Below, piece by piece: positions 58,833 through 64,000 of a stretch of DNA of 64,000 nucleotides. The stretch's first letter is position 1; every line of letters starts with the position of its first letter. This DNA comes from Microterricola viridarii (GTDB lineage: Bacteria; Actinomycetota; Actinomycetes; Actinomycetales; Microbacteriaceae), in assembly GCF_900104895.1 (NCBI RefSeq), contig NZ_LT629742.1, positions 3,773,722-3,837,721 of the forward strand. Reading direction: 5' to 3'. Under the pieces are notes generated by a model. The model saw nothing but the letters and a program-made list of their open reading frames with translations. It was not told the origin of the DNA and made no database searches. The translations under genes and the position numbers were made by a program.

Positions 58833-59868
58833 GAGCGGGTTCCTCCGTGTCCGGGGTCGATCGGCTGGTCGCCGGCATCCGCGCCCTGGACAGGGGCAGC
58901 GCCGGTGATGACGGTGGGCTGGTTGCCGCCGATGACGGGCAGGGTTCCGGTGGCCGTCGTGCCGCGGTCGGGGCGGCGGTCGCCGACGCCGCGGGCGAAG
59001 TAGCGCTCGAGGAAGTACTGGCCGACCATGAGCACCGAGGTGAAGGCGAGGTACAGATGGATGCCACAATGAGCAGCGGGATCGGGTTGAACGTCTCGGC
59101 CGAGATGTCGCGGGTGCGGCTGTACAACTCGGTGGAGAGCGGCACGGCCGTGACCAGCGAGGTGGTCTTCAGCATCGAGATGACCTCGTTGCCGGTCGGC
59201 GGATGATCACGCGCATGGCCTGGGGCAGGATCACCCGGCGCATGGTCTGGAACCAGCCATGCCGAGCGCGGTGGCCGCCTCCTCCTGACCCTTGTCGACG
59301 GAGAGCAGGCCGGCGCGCACGATCTCGGCCATGTACGCGGCCTCGTTGAGGGCGAGTCCGATCACGGCGAGCCAGAAGGCGCCGATCAGGTCGTTGGTGC
59401 TGAAGGTCACCCACGGCTCGCTGAACGGGAGGCCGATGTCGATCGTCTTGTAGATGATCGCGATGAGGCCCCAGAACACGAGCTGCACGTAGACCGGGGT
59501 GCCGCGGAAGATCCAGAGGTAGAAACCAGGCGACGCCCTTGACCACCGGGTTCGCGAGAGGCGCATGATCGCCAGCGACACACCGAGGATGATCGCGAAG
59601 AACATCGCGAGCACGGTGAGCTCGAGGGTGACGAGCGCCGCCGCCGAGACGCGGCTGTCGAAGAGGTACTTGCCACGGAGGGCCAGTCATAGGCCGGGCG
59701 CTGTGCCGCGTCGATGACGAAGAGCGCGAAGATCACCACGAGCACCACGGCGAAGGTGTTGCGCCAGGGGTGCTTCAGGCGGATGGCTTTGAGGGCGGAG
59801 GCGCCGCCAACGCCGTTCGGCGGCAGGGAATCCCCTGCCGCCGAACGGTGTGGTTCAGATGTTGTCAT
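58829..59868 (-). pseudogene. Amino-acid ABC transporter permease, frameshifted
   Basis: Joined protein about 345 residues, HisM/GlnP class with six membrane segments. Segments in several frames: RNTFAVVLVVIFALFVIDAA, FYLWIFRGTPVYVQLVFWGL, EAAYMAEIVRAGLLSVDKGQ, and [23 protein letters not shown] pieces. About six indels are inferred, near 59677, 59558, 59526, 59259, 59201 and 59058, mostly loss of one base in GG or CC runs. Starts 12 bases after the receptor gene stop and overlaps the ATPase gene. A proline-rich C-terminal tail follows the last helix. Confidence 0.82.
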
Positions 59869-59879
59869 GAGTTATTTCT

Positions 59880-60767
59880 TTAGGAGGTTGCGACGTTGAT
59901 GGTGATCGTGCTGATGCCGCCGTCCGAGACGCCCCAGCCGTCGAGGATCTTCTTGTAGCTGCCGTCGTCGACCATCGACTGGAGGGCGGCCTGCACGGCT
60001 TCGGCCATGCCGGAGTCCTTCGCGACGACGACACCGTACGGGGCGACGTCGAAGGTCTCGCCGGCGAGCTGGAGGGCGTCGCCGGTCTGGGAGATCGCGT
60101 AGAGGGTGACGGGCGAGTCGGCGCTCATCGCGTCAACCTGGCCGAGCTTGACGGCGTTCGTCGCGGCATCCTGCGTGTCGAACTGCTTCTTGTCGATGGG
60201 CGCCTTGCCGGCGGCGACACAGGCCTCGCTCTTGGCGGGAACCTCATCGGTGTCCTCGTAGGTGGTGGCCTGCACGGCGACCTTGAGGCCACAGGCGTTG
60301 TCGGGGTCGACGTCATTGCCCTTGGCCGAGGCCCACTGGATGCCGGCGTTGAAGTAGTTGACAAAGTCGACCTGCTTCATCCGCTCCTCGGTGATGGTGA
60401 AGCTGGACATGCCGATGTCGGCCTTGCCTCCGGTGACGCTCGGGATGATGTTGTCGAACTTCGAAACCTGGAACTCGGGGGTCAGCCCAAGCTTGCCGGC
60501 GATGCCCTCTGCCAGCTCTGCACCCCAGCCGATCGGGTTGCCGTCGGCGTCCTTGAACTCGTTGGGCGCGTAGGTCGGGTCGATGCCGATGATGAGCTTG
60601 CCATTGGCGCCAACGCCCTCGGGCAGCAGCGCCGCCGCTGCGTCGTCCTTGGCGATGGCCGGAGCGCTCTCGTTGCCACCCGTGCTCGGGCTGGAGTTGT
60701 CTACACAGCCAGAGAGCAGAAGCACGGCGGCTGCTGCGAGGGCGGGAACGGCGTAACGAAGTCTCAT
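59880..60767 (-). CDS. Amino-acid ABC transporter substrate-binding lipoprotein
   Basis: 295 residues, intact. Signal peptide MRLRYAVPALAAAAVLLLSG with lipobox LLSGC (Cys21). Mature part is SBP family 3: IGIDPTYAPNEFKDADGNP, KADIGMSSFTITEERMKQVD, AVKLGQVDAMSADSPVTLYA, pointing to a polar or acidic amino acid. ATG 60767 has GAGGAT six bases upstream. First gene of the importer operon with the permease and ATPase downstream. The intergenic region upstream (60768-61027) carries motifs shared with the SorC region. Confidence 0.93.
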   Translation of the reverse strand: MRLRYAVPALAAAAVLLLSGCVDNSSPSTGGNESAPAIAKDDAAAALLPEGVGANGKLIIGIDPTYAPNEFKDADGNPIGWGAELAEGIAGKLGLTPEFQVSKFDNIIPSVTGGKADIGMSSFTITEERMKQVDFVNYFNAGIQWASAKGNDVDPDNACGLKVAVQATTYEDTDEVPAKSEACVAAGKAPIDKKQFDTQDAATNAVKLGQVDAMSADSPVTLYAISQTGDALQLAGETFDVAPYGVVVAKDSGMAEAVQAALQSMVDDGSYKKILDGWGVSDGGISTITINVATS

Positions 60768-61027
60768 TGCGGAATCCTCTACTCTAGGGTCGGTCCCCAC
60801 ATCGTTGTGGACGTGACCTTTTCTCGGGTGAGTTTGAGCATAGTGCACGAGGAACTCAGCGATTCGCTGCGGGGATAACGTTTTGGGCGCACATAAGAAG
60901 GCGCGATATGTGCAGTTTCGCGCAATTTACGTGCGAATGAGCCCGGGCCAGCGGAGTTTTGTTGCGTATCGGCGCGAATGCCAGCACCGATCGCGATGCG
61001 CCCTCGGCGCTGGATTCGTGCCGCCCG
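60768..61027. promoter_or_regulatory. Receptor gene promoter region
   Basis: 260 bases between the receptor gene and the sulfurtransferase stop; both are minus strand. AT-rich around 60880-60960. Elements resembling those at 55763-55865 are seen: GGGCGCACATAAG near 60886, CGATATGTGCAG near 60904, GCGCAATTTACGTGCGAATG near 60921. No protein gene. Confidence 0.45.
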
Positions 61028-61888
61028 CTATGCGGACGCCGGACCGGTCGCCACCGGCAGCTCGGCGCGGTTCGCCCATGCCGACCACGAGCCGGGGAAC
61101 AGTGCGGGCGCGAATCCGGCAAGGGTGAGCGCCAGTGCGTCATGGGCGGCGGTGATGCCGGAGCCGCAGTACACGCCGACGGGCGCGGCGTCCGTCACCC
61201 CGAGCGCCTCGTAGCGCTCGCGCAGCGCCGCGGCCTCGAGGAATCTGCCCTCAGCGTCGAGGTTGCCGGCGGTCGGCGCGCTCAGCGCACCCGGGATGTG
61301 CCCGGCGCGGGGGTCGATGGGCTCGACGTCGCCGCGGTAGCGCTCGGCGGCGCGGGCGTCCAACAGCACGCCGGAATCCGGCAGCGCCCCCGCCTGCTCG
61401 GTCGTGAGCACGGGCAGGCCGCCGGGCACCACGGTGAGGGTGCCCGGCGCCGGCGCAGTCGTGGCGTCCGCGGACGTCGCGAGCGGCCGGCCGGCGGCCA
61501 GCCAGGCGGGCAGGGCGCCGTCGAGCACGCGCACGTCGGCGACGCCGGCGTAGCGCAGCAGCCACCAGGCGCGCACGGCGGCGTGGCTGCGCCAATCGTC
61601 GTAGACGACGACGGTGTCGCCGTCGTTCAGCCCCCAGCCGCGCGCCGCGGCCTGGAAGTCGGCCATGTCCGGCAGCGGGTGCCGCCCGTCGCGGGGCTCG
61701 CCGTGGCCGGCCAGCTCGGTGTCGAGGTCGACGTAGACGGCTCCGGGGATGTGGCCAGCGTCGAACAGCGGCCGGCCGGCCGGGCCGCCGAGGCTCCAGC
61801 GCACATCGAGCACCCGCACGCGGGCGCCTGCTGCGGCGTCCTGCAGCAGGGCGGCGAGCTCGTCGGCGGTCACGAGGGGGTGCGGCAT
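61028..61888 (-). CDS. Sulfurtransferase (3-mercaptopyruvate-type, two rhodanese domains)
   Basis: 286 residues, two rhodanese domains. The N-terminal domain has DVRWSLGGPAGRPLFDAGHI (inactive, Asp at the Cys position region YDDWRSHAAVRAWWLLR); the C-terminal active loop is YCGSGITAAHD with the catalytic Cys in CGSGIT, the pattern of 3-mercaptopyruvate sulfurtransferases rather than the CRKGVT of thiosulfate enzymes. It moves sulfane sulfur to cyanide, thiols or proteins. It stands close to the sulfatase locus but no direct link is evident. Confidence 0.93.
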   Translation of the reverse strand: MPHPLVTADELAALLQDAAAGARVRVLDVRWSLGGPAGRPLFDAGHIPGAVYVDLDTELAGHGEPRDGRHPLPDMADFQAAARGWGLNDGDTVVVYDDWRSHAAVRAWWLLRYAGVADVRVLDGALPAWLAAGRPLATSADATTAPAPGTLTVVPGGLPVLTTEQAGALPDSGVLLDARAAERYRGDVEPIDPRAGHIPGALSAPTAGNLDAEGRFLEAAALRERYEALGVTDAAPVGVYCGSGITAAHDALALTLAGFAPALFPGSWSAWANRAELPVATGPASA

Positions 61889-62019
61889 CCGTCATTCTCC
61901 AATCGGGGCGGCTCCATCGACCTGGCCGACTAGCGGCCGAAGCACACCCTCTGACACGCTATATCCTGCGACGACGATTGGCCGCCGCCTCCAACCGGGC
62001 TCGGTAGAATTGGGGAATC

Positions 62020-63242
62020 GTGAGCACCTACTCTGACCTCCTCAAAACGGCTGGCGTTGCGCGCATCATCACGGCCCAACTCGTGGCCCGCTTCCCGTTC
62101 GGGATGCTCTCGCTCGCGTTCCTGCTGCACGTGGAGCAGCAGACCGGCAGCTACGGAGCCGCCTGCTCGCTGCCACCAGCGTCGGCCAGGCCATTGCCGG
62201 CCCGCTGACCAGCCGCCTGATGGGCCGCTGGGGCATGCGCCCGTGCTCACGATCACCCTGGCGATCTGCGCGGCATGGTCAGCACGATCGCTCTCGTGCC
62301 GATGTCGGTACCCCTCTACATGGTGGTCGGCGCACTGGCCGGACTCAGCATGCCCCCGATCCAGCCGGCCGTGCGCACCATCTACCCGAAGATGGTCAAC
62401 TCCCGACAGCTCACTCCCTGTTCTCGCTGGACGCGACCGCGCAGGAGATCATCTGGGTGGTCGGCCCCGTCGTCACCACCTTCGTCGCGACCCAGATCAG
62501 CACGGTGTGGGGCATCATGCTCGCCGTGATCTTCATGGTCGGCGGCGGCATCTGGTTCATCGTGCTGCCGGAACTCGGCCGGGTGCGCATCCCGCGCAGC
62601 AAGCGCAAGCTGGGTGCGGTGCTGCGCCGCCCGCCGGTACTGCTGGCGACGGGCGTCGGGTTCCTGCTCGTCGGGGCCTGCGCCGCCGTGGAGGCCGCGG
62701 TCGTCGCGACCTTCGGCCACGGCGGGGCCGAGGCCGGCATCGTGCTCGCGATCTTCTCCGTCGGCTCGATCGCCGGCGGCCTGGGGCTCGGCCACGTTCC
62801 GATCGGCCCGTGGTCGACGGCCCGCCGCATGCTCATCGTCTTCGTAGGCATGGGCCTCGCGGCCGTGGTGATGGTGCTCGTCAGCAGCGACATGGTCTTC
62901 TGGTGGCTCTCGGCGGCCCTCTTCGTGGCCGGCATCGGCATCGCCCCGGCCCTGGCCGTGCTGTTCGCCATGGTCTCGGCCAGCGTCAAGTTCAGCGACA
63001 CCGCCGAGGCGTACGGCTGGGTCGGCACCGGCCAGCTCATCGGCGCGGCCCTCGGCTCGGCGGCGGCCGGCTTCCTGATCGACAGCAACGGCGCGGTCGG
63101 CGGATTCTGGGCCGCCGCGCTCTTCGCCCTGGTCGGCTTCATCGTGCCGGTGCTCGCCAAGCGCTACCACCCGGACCTCCGCGGCCGCGATGCCAGCCCA
63201 CTGCCCGACACCGAGGCGATCCCGGTCCAGCCGACCTCGTAG
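62020..63242 (+). pseudogene. MFS transporter, frameshifted
   Basis: Joined protein is about 410 residues, 12 membrane segments. Pieces: GVARIITAQLVARFPFGMLS from GTG 62020, MVSTIALVPMSVPLYMVVGA, and the long intact C-terminal part with FGHGGAEAGIVLAIFSVGSI and VGTGQLIGAALGSAAAGFLI. Indels are inferred near 62163, 62240, 62276 and 62409. A TAGAAT -10-like element lies at 62005-62010, just ahead of the GTG, so the message may be nearly leaderless. Substrate unknown; sugar or drug efflux type is likely. Confidence 0.8.
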
Positions 63243-63382
63243 TCGCTCCCCGCGACGACGGCGCGCTGCCACGGCGCGCTGGCGGCTCGCTGGCGGCTTG
63301 CTGGCGGCGGATGCCGCGGGGCGGGCATGATGGACGGGAGCGCGCGGCGAGGATGCCGTGCGGCGAACGCCGAGACGGAGCG

Positions 63383-64000
63383 ATGATACGCGTGGGCACG
63401 ACTGTTTTCGAGAGACGACGACCGGCGGCATCCGTGGTCGAGCACGCGCTGACCGGCACCCGGCAGGCCGCGTTCTGGCTGGATGACGTGCAGCGGCCGC
63501 GCCACCCGGAGCTGCGCGGGGCGGTGACCGCCGACCTCGCCATCGTCGGCGGCGGCTACACCGGGCTGTGGACGGCGGTGCTCGCCAAGCAGCGCAACCC
63601 GGACGCCCGCGTCGTGCTGCTGGAGGGCCAGCGGATCGGCTGGGCGGCATCCGGCCGCAACGGCGGGTTCTGCGAGGCCAGCCTGACCCACGGCCGCGAG
63701 AACGGCGAGAACCGCTGGCCGGAGGAGCTCGATGAGCTCGACCGGCTCGGCCTGGAGAACCTCGACGAGATCGAGGCGGCCAGCGCAGAGCTCGGCATGG
63801 ACTTCGAGTTCGAGCGCAACGGCGCACTCGACATCGCCGTCGAGCCGCACCAGGTGGAGTGGCTGCGCGAGGCGGCGGCGGATGCCGCGGCGCGAGGCGA
63901 CGACAGCGTCGAGCTGCTCGTGGGAGACGCGGCCAGGGCCGAGGTCAACTCCCCCACCTACCTGGCCGCGCTCTGGAACAAGCGCACCTCTGCCCTGCTG
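63383..64000 (+). CDS. FAD-dependent oxidoreductase (DAO family), 5' part
   Basis: 206 codons to the window edge. The dinucleotide-binding motif is ADLAIVGGGYTGLWTAVLA, at about residues 49-67, then VVLLEGQRIGWAASGRNGGF, the second FAD contact of the D-amino-acid/glycine oxidase family. Related proteins are gamma-glutamylputrescine or glycine oxidases. ATG 63383 has GGAG close by (two bases); GTG 63392 is an alternative. The full reaction cannot be assigned from this half. Confidence 0.85.
   Translation, partial: MIRVGTTVFERRRPAASVVEHALTGTRQAAFWLDDVQRPRHPELRGAVTADLAIVGGGYTGLWTAVLAKQRNPDARVVLLEGQRIGWAASGRNGGFCEASLTHGRENGENRWPEELDELDRLGLENLDEIEAASAELGMDFEFERNGALDIAVEPHQVEWLREAAADAAARGDDSVELLVGDAARAEVNSPTYLAALWNKRTSALL

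Overview
The window is chromosomal DNA from a high-GC Gram-positive actinobacterium, most likely a member of Microbacteriaceae. The evidence is the GC-rich coding sequence with frequent GATGCC codon pairs, a 16S-23S-5S rRNA operon with no tRNA in the spacer, a 23S of about 3.1 kb, 16S signature stretches that look microbacterial, and Gram-positive features such as lipobox ABC receptors and a RamB-type regulator. The genus is not assigned. No phage, insertion sequence, CRISPR array or tRNA gene was recognised.

Layout. 0-4.8 kb: end of a medium-chain dehydrogenase, a DNA photolyase, and a divergent regulator/MFS exporter pair with a palindromic operator, then an acetyltransferase. 4.8-8 kb: the glyoxylate shunt operon aceA-aceB. 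8.2-14.2 kb: a polyamine-type ABC importer (potA-potD-potB-potC order) co-directional with an amidohydrolase. 14.4-16 kb: a RamB/ScfR-type regulator. 16-19.6 kb: a DUF3516 helicase and a ribonuclease HI. 19.6-24.5 kb: a five-gene sugar-acid type catabolic locus (FadR-type regulator, HpcH/HpaI aldolase, KdgT permease, COG4091-like dehydrogenase, NIPSNAP protein) with a near-perfect operator over its promoter. 24.5-28.3 kb: pnuC, DUF3054, a small unknown protein and a DUF255/YyaL-like protein. 28.3-35.7 kb: an amino-acid ABC importer with an Asp/Glu racemase and an amidohydrolase, a divergent LysR regulator and an amidase. 35.8-36.7 kb: an anchored protein of unknown function.

36.8-42.8 kb is the rRNA operon on the minus strand (promoters near 42.6 kb, two terminators near 36.8 kb). 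42.8-46.5 kb: an aldo/keto reductase and a self-contained operon of membrane protein, winged-helix regulator and ABC-2 transporter. 46.6-50.7 kb: hrpA. 50.9-57.9 kb: a cluster of PfkB sugar kinase, zinc polyol dehydrogenase, arylsulfatase-type sulfatase and MFS symporter on the minus strand, facing a SorC regulator and the formylglycine-generating enzyme that would mature the sulfatase. Together they look like a pathway for a sulfated sugar or sugar alcohol. 58-60.8 kb: a second amino-acid ABC importer; then a mercaptopyruvate-type sulfurtransferase, an MFS transporter and the start of an FAD-dependent oxidoreductase.

Two cross-cutting observations matter for reading the annotation. First, all six broken genes lie between about 55.56 and 62.42 kb. 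They carry roughly 19 single-base indels, mostly loss of one base from a G or C run, which looks like sequencing or polishing error rather than real decay. Second, several intergenic repeat families (a GTTGGCT...AGCCAAC stem-loop, a CTCGATACG-type element and a CCTGTCG hairpin) sit at gene ends.
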